From: Alistipes sp.
GTDB lineage: Bacteria; Bacteroidota; Bacteroidia; Bacteroidales; Rikenellaceae
NCBI GenBank assembly: GCA_017629985.1
Contig: JAGBWD010000009.1
Coordinates: 1 to 56,264, forward strand
Length of the DNA: 56,264 nt
Direction: 5' to 3'
Shown here: piece after piece, positions 7,508 through 16,224 of the stretch
Layout: each line of letters starts with the position of its first letter
How positions within the stretch are numbered: the stretch's first letter is position 1
Position numbers and translations under genes: made by a program
Notes under the pieces: generated by a model
The model's database searches: none
Seen by the model: the letters and a program-made list of their open reading frames with translations, nothing else
What the model was told of the DNA's origin: nothing

Positions 7508-9055
7508 ATGAAAGGTAAACAAATTGTAGCGATTGACGTTGGCTCAACAAACGTAGTTATAGCTGTAGGTACTGTAGTGGATGAAGAGCGCATAGATATC
7601 ATTGGCATAACCTCGGAGCCTGTGCAAGGTGTAAATGCTGGCCGTGTGGAGAACAGCGAGACCGTAGGTCGTGCTGTACGCGCTGCCAAGGAGCGCATAG
7701 AGAATCAGTTAGGAATCAAGATTACCGAGGCCTACGCTGGTCTCTCGGGAGATTTTATCCGCTGCGTGCAGGTTACAGACCACGTATACGTTCAGGATGA
7801 CCAGGATAATGGCTGCAATCAGATTACCGAGCGTGACCTTGAGAGCCTACACCGCCGCATGCAAAGTGTGAAGCTCCCCGATGATAAGGAGGAGATTATA
7901 ACCAAGGAGCCTCTACGTTTTATGGCTGATAACAAGGAGGTTGCGGAGCCTGTGGGAGCCTATGGTCATGTACTTACCGGCACCTACAACTTTATCCTTG
8001 CCGACCACACCATGCGTGAGCGTCTTCTCCACTGCTTGCTTAAGCAGGATATCACCGTCAAGAAGTTCGTGCCTAATGCCCTCGTTGCACACCTTGGCGT
8101 TGCAACTACAGAGGATATGGAGGAGGGCGCTGTGATTATCAACCTCGGAGGAGGTATCACAGATGTTACGGTGCTTCTCAACGGCAAGGTGCGCTACATA
8201 GCATCTATTCCTATTGGCATGGATAGCATCAACGCCGACATTCGCGCCTACGGCATCCCAAGCAACTATGTTGAGGGCCTCAAGGTAAACTACGGCTCGG
8301 CAGTACACGACCTCACTACCGATGATAAGATTACCTTCCCACACATGCGTAAGGGTACTACAAAGAGTATTCTTCGCCGCAACCTAGCACGAATCATCGA
8401 GGAGCGTCTGAAGGATATCTGCGAGTGGGTGAAGCGCGAAATTAAGGAGGCAGGATGTGGTAGCCGCTTCTCACCTATTGTACTTATCACGGGTGGTGGC
8501 GCCGAGATGCCAAACATAGAGCATCTCTTTGCCAATGAGCTAGGCTATGATGATGTGCGCTCCGTATACCCAGAGTATGGCTTCACAGATAGCATCAACG
8601 AGCATATCACAACACGCCGATATGCCACAGTAGCCTCACTGCTTCTCTATGGAGCCAAGATAGGTAGCTGCTCGGTAGCGGTGCTTCCTGGCCACAACCC
8701 AAACACCTATGAGCACTCATACAACAAGCCTCATGGCAGCGATGGAGGTGGCAACACCCCTATTGTGCCAAAGCCTCCTGTAACACCCGTACCTCCTGTA
8801 GTGCCTCCTACACCACGCACCATAAACGAGGAGCCAAAGGGTGATAACACTCCAAAGGGAGACCCTATTGTAGAGCCAAAGCCTATCAACCCTATTATCC
8901 CCGATAACAATAACGAGGAGAATAAGGATGGCAATACTGATGTATTTATTGTTGAAGGGGGTAAAGACAATCAGAAACGAGGCTGGGGAAAGATGTGGGA
9001 TAGGCTTGGAGATCTCTTTGCTGGCAAGGAGAAGGATGATGACCCTATCATCTAA
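7508..9055 (+). CDS. ftsA: Cell division protein FtsA
   Basis: An actin-like ATPase that tethers FtsZ to the membrane. It begins with the phosphate-1 motif VAIDVGSTNVVIAVG and has the later actin-fold motifs INLGGGITDVTV and LITGGGAEMPN. The actin fold ends near residue 390. A low-complexity Pro/Asn/Gly-rich linker of about 95 residues follows, then a C-terminal amphipathic helix (from about 490: KRGWGKMWDRLGDLFAGK) that fits the membrane-targeting sequence of FtsA. The 515-residue length is long because of the linker. A TAACCTTG at 7450-7457 resembles a weak -7 element and could give a secondary promoter in the ftsQ-ftsA gap; ftsZ follows after 27 bases. Confidence 0.95.
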   Translation: MKGKQIVAIDVGSTNVVIAVGTVVDEERIDIIGITSEPVQGVNAGRVENSETVGRAVRAAKERIENQLGIKITEAYAGLSGDFIRCVQVTDHVYVQDDQDNGCNQITERDLESLHRRMQSVKLPDDKEEIITKEPLRFMADNKEVAEPVGAYGHVLTGTYNFILADHTMRERLLHCLLKQDITVKKFVPNALVAHLGVATTEDMEEGAVIINLGGGITDVTVLLNGKVRYIASIPIGMDSINADIRAYGIPSNYVEGLKVNYGSAVHDLTTDDKITFPHMRKGTTKSILRRNLARIIEERLKDICEWVKREIKEAGCGSRFSPIVLITGGGAEMPNIEHLFANELGYDDVRSVYPEYGFTDSINEHITTRRYATVASLLLYGAKIGSCSVAVLPGHNPNTYEHSYNKPHGSDGGGNTPIVPKPPVTPVPPVVPPTPRTINEEPKGDNTPKGDPIVEPKPINPIIPDNNNEENKDGNTDVFIVEGGKDNQKRGWGKMWDRLGDLFAGKEKDDDPII

Positions 9056-9082
9056 CAATCAACAATTAACAAATGTAAATAT

Positions 9083-10447
9083 ATGAGCAACAGTATAAAT
9101 ATTAAAGATACTACTATAGACGACTTGGCTATGGAGGTTAGCGGTGGCGAGCTCTCCGATATCATCCTCGATAGCGAGTCGCAGATTATGGTTATTGGCG
9201 TAGGTGGTGCTGGAGGTAATGCAGTAAACCACATGCAGACCATGGATATTGCGGGCGTAAACTTCGTGGTTTGTAACACCGATGGTAAGGCACTAAACAA
9301 CAGCTCGGTACACAATAAGATACAGATGGGCCCAGGTCTTGGTGCTGGTAACGTCCCTGCCGTAGGTCGCAAACTAGCTATAGAGAGTGAGGAGCAGCTA
9401 CGCTCACTTCTCGAGACATCGGCGCCAAAGATGCTCTTCATCGCTGCAGGTATGGGTGGTGGTACGGGTACAGGAGCCTCACCTGTCATTGCGAAGTTGG
9501 CACACGACATGGGCATATTGACCGTTGCCGTTGTCACCATGCCACTACGTGTGGAGGGCCCCAAGCGCTACAACAACGCCGTAGATGGTCTTAAGGAGCT
9601 TAATCAATGGGTAGACTCTCTCCTAGTTATTGATAACGAGCGTGTTAATGATTTGTATGGCGACCTTCCTCTCAAGGAGGCCTTTGGTCGTGCGGATGAT
9701 GTCTTGGGCAAGGCAACAAAGGGTATTGCAGAGCTTATCACCGTTGAGCAGGCATTTATACGTGTGGACTTTGCCGATGTAGAGAAGGTGATGCGCAATA
9801 GCGGTCGCGCACACATGTCTGTTGTTAAGGGCGAGGGTGAGAATCGCGCCTTGGAGGTTGCCGAGGCCGCTCTAGCCTCATCACTCCTTGATGACAACCA
9901 CATTGAGGGAGCTACAGAGATTCTCATTAGCTTCTCGGTACGCGACATAGACCAGCTATCGCAGAAGGAGATTACCAAGGTTTTGGAGTATATCCAGAAG
10001 AATGCTAGCTTCACAGACGAGGATGACAACATCCACGAGGCTGATATCATCTGGGGCGTAAGCGAGAAGCAGAGCCTTGAGGAGGATGAGATAGAGATTG
10101 TTGTTGTTGCCACTCGCTTTGCCGATGGCAACCAGCTGAAGGTAAAGACCGAATATGTAAGCCCACAGGTGGAGGATCCCTTTGAGGAGGAGGAGAAGCC
10201 TAAAGCTATAAAGGAGGTAGAGCCCGAGAAGCCTACACGCCGCCCAGCTATTGAGCCTAAAGATCCTGTGGTTATCATGCCACAACAGGATAAATATAAG
10301 AGCCTTGGCGCACAACGCCGTGAGCCTGCTTATGTGCGTCATCGTGCAATGCTTGCCGATGAGACCGAGCAACGTCCATCAACACCATACCACCCTATCG
10401 CTCGCGACACGGAGGATGAAGCAGGTGGCGGTGGCTCACTATTCTAA
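9083..10447 (+). CDS. ftsZ: Cell division protein FtsZ
   Basis: The tubulin-like GTPase that forms the division ring. The GTP-binding motif GGGTGTG is at residues 125-131, preceded by VGGAGGNAVNHM (40-51), and the T7 catalytic loop reads RVDFADVEKVM (227-237). In the usual FtsZ the first residue of that loop is Asn, so Arg227 is unusual; the two catalytic Asp (229, 232) are kept. A 34-residue N-terminal extension precedes the core. After residue 360 comes an acidic linker. EPAYVRHRAM (414-423) resembles the FtsZ C-terminal binding peptide but is followed by about 31 more residues ending GGGGSLF. Length is 454. It is the last gene of the division cluster; gldE follows 17 bases on. Confidence 0.96.
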   Translation: MSNSINIKDTTIDDLAMEVSGGELSDIILDSESQIMVIGVGGAGGNAVNHMQTMDIAGVNFVVCNTDGKALNNSSVHNKIQMGPGLGAGNVPAVGRKLAIESEEQLRSLLETSAPKMLFIAAGMGGGTGTGASPVIAKLAHDMGILTVAVVTMPLRVEGPKRYNNAVDGLKELNQWVDSLLVIDNERVNDLYGDLPLKEAFGRADDVLGKATKGIAELITVEQAFIRVDFADVEKVMRNSGRAHMSVVKGEGENRALEVAEAALASSLLDDNHIEGATEILISFSVRDIDQLSQKEITKVLEYIQKNASFTDEDDNIHEADIIWGVSEKQSLEEDEIEIVVVATRFADGNQLKVKTEYVSPQVEDPFEEEEKPKAIKEVEPEKPTRRPAIEPKDPVVIMPQQDKYKSLGAQRREPAYVRHRAMLADETEQRPSTPYHPIARDTEDEAGGGGSLF

Positions 10448-10464
10448 CATAACAGCTTTGCTCG

Positions 10465-11748
10465 ATGGATGCAATAATGATAAAGGAGAGCCTCGATGTG
10501 TGGAATATCGTGGGACTGTCGCTAATATCTGTGGCGCTACTGCTGCTTTCTGCTATGGCATCAGGCTCGGAGGTTGCCTTCTTCTCGCTTACACGAAGCG
10601 ACATTGAGGAGCTTGAGGCAAAGGAGAGTGCTAGTGCTAATCGTGTGCTAGAGCTTATGAAGAATCCCGATAGGCTTCTAGCTACGATACTTGTTACCAA
10701 TAACATGGTAAATATCTGCCTAGTTATCACCGTAACACAACTTGTAGATGCTATCTTCCTCTTTACGGGAGTTTGGGAGTTTGTGTTTAACACCGTAATC
10801 ATCACCTTCCTGCTTCTGCTCTTTGGTGAGATTATGCCCAAGGTATTGTCGCAGACCAACCCTGTGAGGATGGCGAGCTTTCTCTCGATGCCACTGAAGT
10901 TTCTGCGCTGGATGGTATACCCCTTGGCCTTTATTCTCATTCGCACCTCTAGCCGCGTGAGCCGCCTAGCATCGCGAAATGCCGAGATATCTATCGAGGA
11001 GCTGGCAGATGCTGTGGACTTAACAGAGACAGGCTCGGAGGAGGAGCAAAAGATGCTCTCGGGAATTGTATCCTTCGGACAGACCGAGGTGGTGGAGATT
11101 ATGCACTCTCGCGTAGATATCACCGGCATAGAGTATGACGCATCGTATGACGAGGTGCGTAAGGTGATTGTCGAGACGGGATATTCGCGTATCCCAGTAT
11201 ATGGCGAAGACCTGGATGATGTACGTGGAGTGCTTTATGTCAAAGATCTTCTCAAGTACATAAGCCAAGAGAGTAACTTTGAGTGGCAAAAGCTGCTGCG
11301 CCAGCCATTCTTCGTACCAGAACACATGATGATAGATGACCTTCTCAAGGAGTTTCAAAAGAAGAAGATACATATCGCCATCGTTGTTGATGAGTATGGA
11401 GCTACACAAGGTCTTGTATCGCTCGAGGATATCCTCGAGGAGGTTGTGGGAGAGATTACGGATGAGAGTGATGATGACGAGGATAAGCTCTACGAGAAGA
11501 TTGGCGAAAATAGATATATCTTCGATGCCAAGATACATATCGGCGAGTTTGTGAAGGCCATAGGCTTTGAGGAGGATGCCTTTGCGGATGTTGAGGGTCA
11601 TGCCGAGACCCTTGCAGGACTTATGATGGAGCTAAAGCGCGACCTCCCTCGCCGCGGTGACGAGCTGGAGTCTCATGGCGTAAAGTTCTTCATAGCTACC
11701 ATGGATGGTCGCCGTGTGGATAAAATCAAAGTGGAGGTCAATGACTAA
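10465..11748 (+). CDS. gldE: CNNM/CBS/CorC-type membrane protein, GldE-like
   Basis: A 427-residue inner membrane protein. Residues about 1-185 form the CNNM (DUF21) transmembrane domain with the family signature SGSEVAFFSLTRSDIEEL near the start. A CBS pair spans about 200-330, with ETGYSRIPVYGE and VVDEYGATQGLVSLEDILEE. The C-terminal CorC/HlyC domain ends the protein. In Bacteroidota this architecture is annotated GldE and lies beside a phosphopantetheinyl transferase gene, as here. In gliding species it supports secretion of motility components; in others a cation transport role is suspected, so the symbol does not imply gliding. Its last 8 bases overlap the next gene. Confidence 0.85.
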   Translation: MDAIMIKESLDVWNIVGLSLISVALLLLSAMASGSEVAFFSLTRSDIEELEAKESASANRVLELMKNPDRLLATILVTNNMVNICLVITVTQLVDAIFLFTGVWEFVFNTVIITFLLLLFGEIMPKVLSQTNPVRMASFLSMPLKFLRWMVYPLAFILIRTSSRVSRLASRNAEISIEELADAVDLTETGSEEEQKMLSGIVSFGQTEVVEIMHSRVDITGIEYDASYDEVRKVIVETGYSRIPVYGEDLDDVRGVLYVKDLLKYISQESNFEWQKLLRQPFFVPEHMMIDDLLKEFQKKKIHIAIVVDEYGATQGLVSLEDILEEVVGEITDESDDDEDKLYEKIGENRYIFDAKIHIGEFVKAIGFEEDAFADVEGHAETLAGLMMELKRDLPRRGDELESHGVKFFIATMDGRRVDKIKVEVND

Positions 11749-12319
11749 AATCTTCGTTGAGACAATACCAACAATCTTTACCTGTTGCGACACGCTCCTT
11801 GTAGCGGAGGATGTTGCCTCTGCAGCACGCTTCCAAAACGAGAGACGCCGTTGCGAACATCTAGCATGGCGCCGCATCGTAAGGCGCGAGCTAGGAAGAG
11901 ATGTCCACATCTCCTACAACGAGGTTGGCGCCCCCAAGGTGGACAAAGATAATATATATATAAGTGTATCGCATTGCCGAGATGCTGTGGCTGTAGCTAT
12001 CGCAGATTGTTGTATAGGCATAGATATTGAGTCTCTTGACCGCGATTTCGAGAGGGTAAAGGAGAGATATATGTGCGATAGTGAGATGACCCTCTGCACG
12101 GACAAGAATTGGGCAGCCTACGCATGGATAGCAAAGGAGGCGATGTATAAGCTCTATGGCAAGCAGGGTGTTGAGCTTCGTGAGGAGCTAATAATCGAGA
12201 GCTTTGACCAGGCGACACTCACACTACATGGAAGACTCAACAATAGCAATGTGGCAAGAGTGGAGATTTCGCTATATGATAACACCGCCGTTGCGGTGGC
12301 AACACTAGAGGATAATTAA
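11741..12319 (+). CDS. 4'-phosphopantetheinyl transferase superfamily protein
   Basis: Transfers 4'-phosphopantetheine from CoA to a carrier-protein serine. The Sfp/AcpS-type motifs are all present: ISVSHCRDAVAVAI (SxSH at residues 75-78), the Mg-binding GIDIES (93-98, Asp95 and Glu97) and WIAKEAMYKLYG (129-140, Lys132, Glu133, Lys137). I chose the ATG at 11741, which overlaps the end of gldE by 8 bases and gives 192 residues; an upstream in-frame start at 11705 would lie inside gldE and adds an unlikely basic leader. No dedicated carrier-protein or polyketide cluster is nearby, so it may serve the fatty acid ACP. Confidence 0.88.
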   Translation: MTKIFVETIPTIFTCCDTLLVAEDVASAARFQNERRRCEHLAWRRIVRRELGRDVHISYNEVGAPKVDKDNIYISVSHCRDAVAVAIADCCIGIDIESLDRDFERVKERYMCDSEMTLCTDKNWAAYAWIAKEAMYKLYGKQGVELREELIIESFDQATLTLHGRLNNSNVARVEISLYDNTAVAVATLEDN

Positions 12320-12385
12320 GAAGCTGAAATATTCTCATAGCAACAAACCAACCCATTTAACAAAATCAAAACAGCCGCTATAATA

Positions 12386-13834
12386 ATGGCAACTCAAAAC
12401 AACACAATATCGCTGGGTACAGACTCGTTAGGCAAGCTCCTAGCGCGATACTCCATACCTGCGATTATTGCGATGACATCATCATCGTTGTATCACATCA
12501 TCGACAGCATATTTATAGGGCATGGTGTTGGTGGTGCTGCGATATCAGGCATGGCTGTTACACTGCCTATTATGAATATAGCATCGGCATTTGGTGCTAT
12601 GGTGGGTGTAGGTGCTGCAGCACGCATCTCTATACGCCTTGGCGAGGGTAATAAACGTGCTGCGGAGGATACACTGGGTAATGCCGTACTTCTCAACCTT
12701 GTGCTTGGTATAAGCATAATGCTTACGTTCCTCTTCTTCCTAGACCCTATACTGCTATTCTTCTCGGGTGGTGAGGCTAGTGCCGAGACTCTGGACTACG
12801 CACGCCGTTTCATGCGTATCATCATGTTTGGAAATATCATCACACACCTATACCTAGGCCTCAACGAGCAGCTTCGTGCCTCGGGATATCCTCGCAAGGC
12901 GATGTTCATCATGCTCCTATCCATAGCCCTATGTACCATCCTTAACCCACTCTTCATCTTTGGCTTTGGCTGGGGCATTGAGGGGTCGGCAATAGCTACA
13001 GTCATAGCACAGACCATAGCTCTTTCGGTGCAGATACACCACTACACATCCAAGAAGAGTTTCCTACGTTTTCACCGCCGCAGCCTACGCTTTAAGCGAA
13101 AAATAGTCACCGCGATACTCTCGATAGGCATGGCGCCATTTCTGCTTAACCTATGTGCCTCGTTTGTAACACGATTTATGAATACGGCACTCCTGAAATA
13201 TGGTGGCACGGGAGAGATGGATATAATATCTGCGTTAGAGTTTGAGGGTAATGTTGGAGATGTATATGTTGGAGCATACGGCATCATGAACCGTGTTATA
13301 CTCTTCTTCATAATGGTTGCCAATGGCTTCAACCAGGGCATGCAGCCTATCATAGGCTACAACTATGGTGCAAAGCAGTATGGCCGTGTTATCAAGGTGC
13401 TGAAGTATGCAATCATCTGCGCATCGTGCGTCACCACATTAGCCTTCCTCATCGGCATACTCTTCCCACATCAGGTTGCTGCAGCATTTGTAGATAGCTC
13501 TAACAGCGCCGCAGATATGGCTATGGTGGATGTTGTTGCACAGGGCTTGAGCGTTGCTGTTCTTCTCTTCCCACTTGTTGGCTTCCAGATTGTCGCTGGT
13601 GGTTTCTTCCAGTATATTGGTCGCGCCCCACTGGCGATGTTTATGTCTACCACACGACAGCTACTATTCCTATTACCCCTACTCCTCATTCTTGCACCAA
13701 AGTATGGAGCTATGGGAGCATGGATATCGATGCCTTTGGCTGATAGCGCCTCGGTTATCGTTGCGGCAACACTTATATTTTTCCAAATCCGCAAGCTACG
13801 CCGCATGGAGCATGACCTCCACTTCTCACGATAA
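12386..13834 (+). CDS. MATE family efflux transporter
   Basis: A 482-residue polytopic inner membrane protein with about 12 hydrophobic segments in two homologous halves. The N-terminal block GKLLARYSIPAIIAMTSSS followed by ISGMAVTLPI is typical of MATE exporters, and the second half shows FNQGMQPIIGYNYGAKQYGR, the matching motif. It should expel organic cations or drugs in exchange for Na+ or H+; the substrate cannot be told from sequence. It starts 66 bases after the phosphopantetheinyl transferase with no clear promoter, so it may be read from the gldE unit. A hairpin at 13855-13886 ends the unit. Confidence 0.92.
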   Translation: MATQNNTISLGTDSLGKLLARYSIPAIIAMTSSSLYHIIDSIFIGHGVGGAAISGMAVTLPIMNIASAFGAMVGVGAAARISIRLGEGNKRAAEDTLGNAVLLNLVLGISIMLTFLFFLDPILLFFSGGEASAETLDYARRFMRIIMFGNIITHLYLGLNEQLRASGYPRKAMFIMLLSIALCTILNPLFIFGFGWGIEGSAIATVIAQTIALSVQIHHYTSKKSFLRFHRRSLRFKRKIVTAILSIGMAPFLLNLCASFVTRFMNTALLKYGGTGEMDIISALEFEGNVGDVYVGAYGIMNRVILFFIMVANGFNQGMQPIIGYNYGAKQYGRVIKVLKYAIICASCVTTLAFLIGILFPHQVAAAFVDSSNSAADMAMVDVVAQGLSVAVLLFPLVGFQIVAGGFFQYIGRAPLAMFMSTTRQLLFLLPLLLILAPKYGAMGAWISMPLADSASVIVAATLIFFQIRKLRRMEHDLHFSR

Positions 13835-13853
13835 TAGGATTATGATTGATACG

Positions 13854-13887
13854 AAGAGGGCCTGCCAAACTATTGACAGGCCCTCTC
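13854..13887. terminator. Bidirectional hairpin between MATE and flavoprotein genes
   Basis: A perfect 10-bp stem, agagggcctg at 13855-13864 with caggccctct at 13877-13886 and a 12-base loop, lies between convergent genes. There is no strong T run. The stem sequence is shared with several other terminators in the window. Confidence 0.65.
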
Positions 13888-13911
13888 TATGTGCTATACT
13901 CATCTTATCTC

Positions 13912-14991
13912 CTACCCTCTATTCTTATCAATAGAGTCATACTCCGAGGCGAGAGTACTCATAAGATTCTTAACCGAATCTATCTTCTCGGCACGCCAAG
14001 CATTTGCACCCGCAAAGGCGTAGCCATGCTCCAAACGCCCCTTGAACGCATTATACAATGCTAACATAATGCAATATGGGCTATTAACAACATCGCAGGT
14101 CTTGATACAGTTAAAGGCACACTGCTTTGGCTTCTTAAGACCCTCCTTAACAGAGTCGAGGAAGGTGCCACGCACAGCACGGCCAGGCATACCCACAGGA
14201 CTCTGGATAATCTCGATATCCCTCTCTGAAGCATCTATATATGCCTGCTTAAAGGCGATATCAGCATCACACTCCTCGGTAGTCACAAAGCGTGTTCCCA
14301 TCTGCACGCCCGATGCACCAAGCTCAATCATGTTATAAATATCCTCACCCGTATAGACACCACCTGCAGCGATAACAGGGATGTGGCAATCGTGGCTAGA
14401 GGCAAACTTATTAACAACCTCAACAACCTCTGGGAGGGTCTTCTCCAAGCTATACTCCTCCGCAAAGATTTGGTCGTTCTTATATCCTAGGTGGCCACCA
14501 GCCTTGGGGCCCTCAACAACGATAGCATCGGGGGCATAGCGATACTCCTGCCACCACTTCTCGCACAAGAGCTTTGCAGCACGCGCCGAAGAGACAATAG
14601 GTGCCAACTTGGTCTTTGCACCCTCGGTAAGGAACGATGGGAGGTTGAGAGGAAGGCCTGCACCCGAGAAGATGATATCTGCACCCTCCTTGATTGCTGT
14701 GCGCACCATATCCGAGAAGTTGGTCATGGCAACCATGACATTTACACCTATGATACCGTTTGTCTTGGCACGCGCCTTGCGAAGCTCCTCCTTAAGGCCC
14801 TCGATAGCTGCCTCGGCAACGCTCTTGGCCTTATCCTTGTATATCAAACCTAAACCAGCTGATGATATTACACCGACACCACCTTCATTCGCTACGGCCG
14901 ATGCTAGGCCTGAAAGTGAGATGCCTACACCCATACCGCCCTGAATGATGGGTAGACGAGCAGTAAGGTCTCCAATTTTCAATGATTTCAT
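13912..14991 (-). CDS. Nitronate monooxygenase / FabK-like FMN oxidoreductase
   Basis: A 359-residue TIM-barrel flavoprotein. It has PIIQGGMGVGIS near the N-terminus, EGPKAGGHLG (residues 160-169, with His167 at the catalytic position of nitronate monooxygenases) and the FMN phosphate-binding region AAGGVYTGEDIYNM then GASGVQMGTRFV. The family includes enzymes that oxidise nitronates and the enoyl-ACP reductase FabK, and sequence alone does not separate them safely. A C-terminal cysteine group (Cys291, 295, 299 and 307) is notable. It is the only gene of its unit: a -7 element (15027-15034, minus strand) lies upstream and a hairpin downstream. Confidence 0.85.
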   Translation of the reverse strand: MKSLKIGDLTARLPIIQGGMGVGISLSGLASAVANEGGVGVISSAGLGLIYKDKAKSVAEAAIEGLKEELRKARAKTNGIIGVNVMVAMTNFSDMVRTAIKEGADIIFSGAGLPLNLPSFLTEGAKTKLAPIVSSARAAKLLCEKWWQEYRYAPDAIVVEGPKAGGHLGYKNDQIFAEEYSLEKTLPEVVEVVNKFASSHDCHIPVIAAGGVYTGEDIYNMIELGASGVQMGTRFVTTEECDADIAFKQAYIDASERDIEIIQSPVGMPGRAVRGTFLDSVKEGLKKPKQCAFNCIKTCDVVNSPYCIMLALYNAFKGRLEHGYAFAGANAWRAEKIDSVKNLMSTLASEYDSIDKNRG

Positions 14992-15026
14992 TTCTATTAT
15001 TATTTAAGTTACTCGAAAAAAGTTCG

Positions 15027-15034
15027 CAAATATA
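15027..15034 (-). promoter_or_regulatory. Candidate -7 element for the flavoprotein gene
   Basis: Reads TATATTTG on the minus strand, matching TAnnTTTG, 36 bases upstream of the start codon. No clear TTTG lies at the -33 distance. Confidence 0.4.
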
Positions 15035-15137
15035 CTACTTTTTTCATACGTAACATACTGATTCATTATAAAAATTCCACATTTTGTTTATCATGTGTTC
15101 CGATATAGAACAATATTGTAGAGATTGAGAACCCCAC

Positions 15138-15179
15138 AAAAAAGTGAGCTCATCCAACAATAAATTGGACAAGCTCACA
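15138..15179 (-). terminator. Terminator of the glgB-LysM unit
   Basis: Stem gtgagct (15144-15150) with agctcac (15172-15178) and inner stem tccaa (15153-15157) with ttgga (15165-15169). On the minus strand it is followed by a T run (aaaaaa at 15138-15143). Confidence 0.8.
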
Positions 15180-15216
15180 CAATGACGATGGTTGTAAACA
15201 ACCTCTCTGGCGATAT

Positions 15217-16224
15217 CTATTTTATTCTTATTCGCTGGCCATCTCTAACACGATCGATATTGATATCGGGATTCAGCTCCGCTATACGCTTCGATGTAGT
15301 GCCAAAGCGCTGCGCCACACGCCCCACAAGGTCGCCCTTCTCGAGAGTATACCACACCTCATCGTCACCCTCCACAACCTTCGGAGCTACACTCTCAACC
15401 TTGGGTGCTGCCTCGCCACCACGAGAGATAAGGATGCGCTGACCTATAGAGAGACGATCCACGTTGATATTTGGGTTAAGACGCTTCACCTCCGCAATCG
15501 TAGTACCATAGCTACGCACTATACGTCCTAGAAGTTCACCATCAGAAACCGTATGCCAAACCTCACCAACCTCTGACTTTGTAGCCTCCACAGCCCTACT
15601 CTGCTCGGCTACAGGCTCCGCAGCTACGACATCAACACTCTGTGGCTCAATAGTAGAGATTACGGCACGCGCCTCCGCAACACGCGCCTCCATAGCGTTG
15701 ATACTCACCTTCATACCTTCACGCAACATAGGACGTAGGCTATCGAGATCGCTACTAGCAAGACGTATAGAGCCCTCGGTAGAGCGCTGACCTATAGAGG
15801 ATAGGTCCGAAGTGCCATGGATACCTATACCCTTGAATGGCGAGGAGAGACGTACAAACCAATTTCCGTAATACCCCTTAACAGCGCCATCACCAGAGTC
15901 ATAGAGCCACTCCGAAGCATCCTGAATATCGGTTATAACAAACTCGCCTTCAGGAGTAGACATATCTCCAACCTCCTGCTTATCGCCTTCACCACGACCC
16001 AACGCCACACCGAAGCTACATATAAGGCGGTTATCGCTGTCGTAAAGACGTAGACGCATAGACTCCTTGGTTACAACGATGTGATTGGCCATAGCAGCAT
16101 CTCCCGAAGCCTCCTGCACCTCGGGCTGTGGCATCGATACTACGCTACTTTTATTTTCTGCATCACCGCCGCCACTACACCCCACAAGGGCCAGGGCTAC
16201 GATGCTTAATATAGCAACTCTCAT
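15217..16224 (-). CDS. Lipoprotein with a degenerate L,D-transpeptidase (YkuD) domain and two LysM domains
   Basis: An envelope protein of 335 residues. The signal peptide ends in lipobox LVGC (Cys16). A YkuD-like domain spans about 48-176, with TPEGEFVITD and IGIHGT (His136). The catalytic motif, normally [ST]xxGCxR, reads STEGSIRL, so the cysteine is Ser152 (codon TCT). Two LysM peptidoglycan-binding domains follow (about 222-267 and 290-335). With Ser for Cys it probably cannot crosslink peptidoglycan and may act as a wall-binding scaffold. The start chosen is the ATG in the TAATG overlap with the glgB stop, preceded by GGAGGAG, a Shine-Dalgarno sequence rare in this window; an ATG at 16236 would add four residues. 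Confidence 0.85.
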   Translation of the reverse strand: MRVAILSIVALALVGCSGGGDAENKSSVVSMPQPEVQEASGDAAMANHIVVTKESMRLRLYDSDNRLICSFGVALGRGEGDKQEVGDMSTPEGEFVITDIQDASEWLYDSGDGAVKGYYGNWFVRLSSPFKGIGIHGTSDLSSIGQRSTEGSIRLASSDLDSLRPMLREGMKVSINAMEARVAEARAVISTIEPQSVDVVAAEPVAEQSRAVEATKSEVGEVWHTVSDGELLGRIVRSYGTTIAEVKRLNPNINVDRLSIGQRILISRGGEAAPKVESVAPKVVEGDDEVWYTLEKGDLVGRVAQRFGTTSKRIAELNPDINIDRVRDGQRIRIK

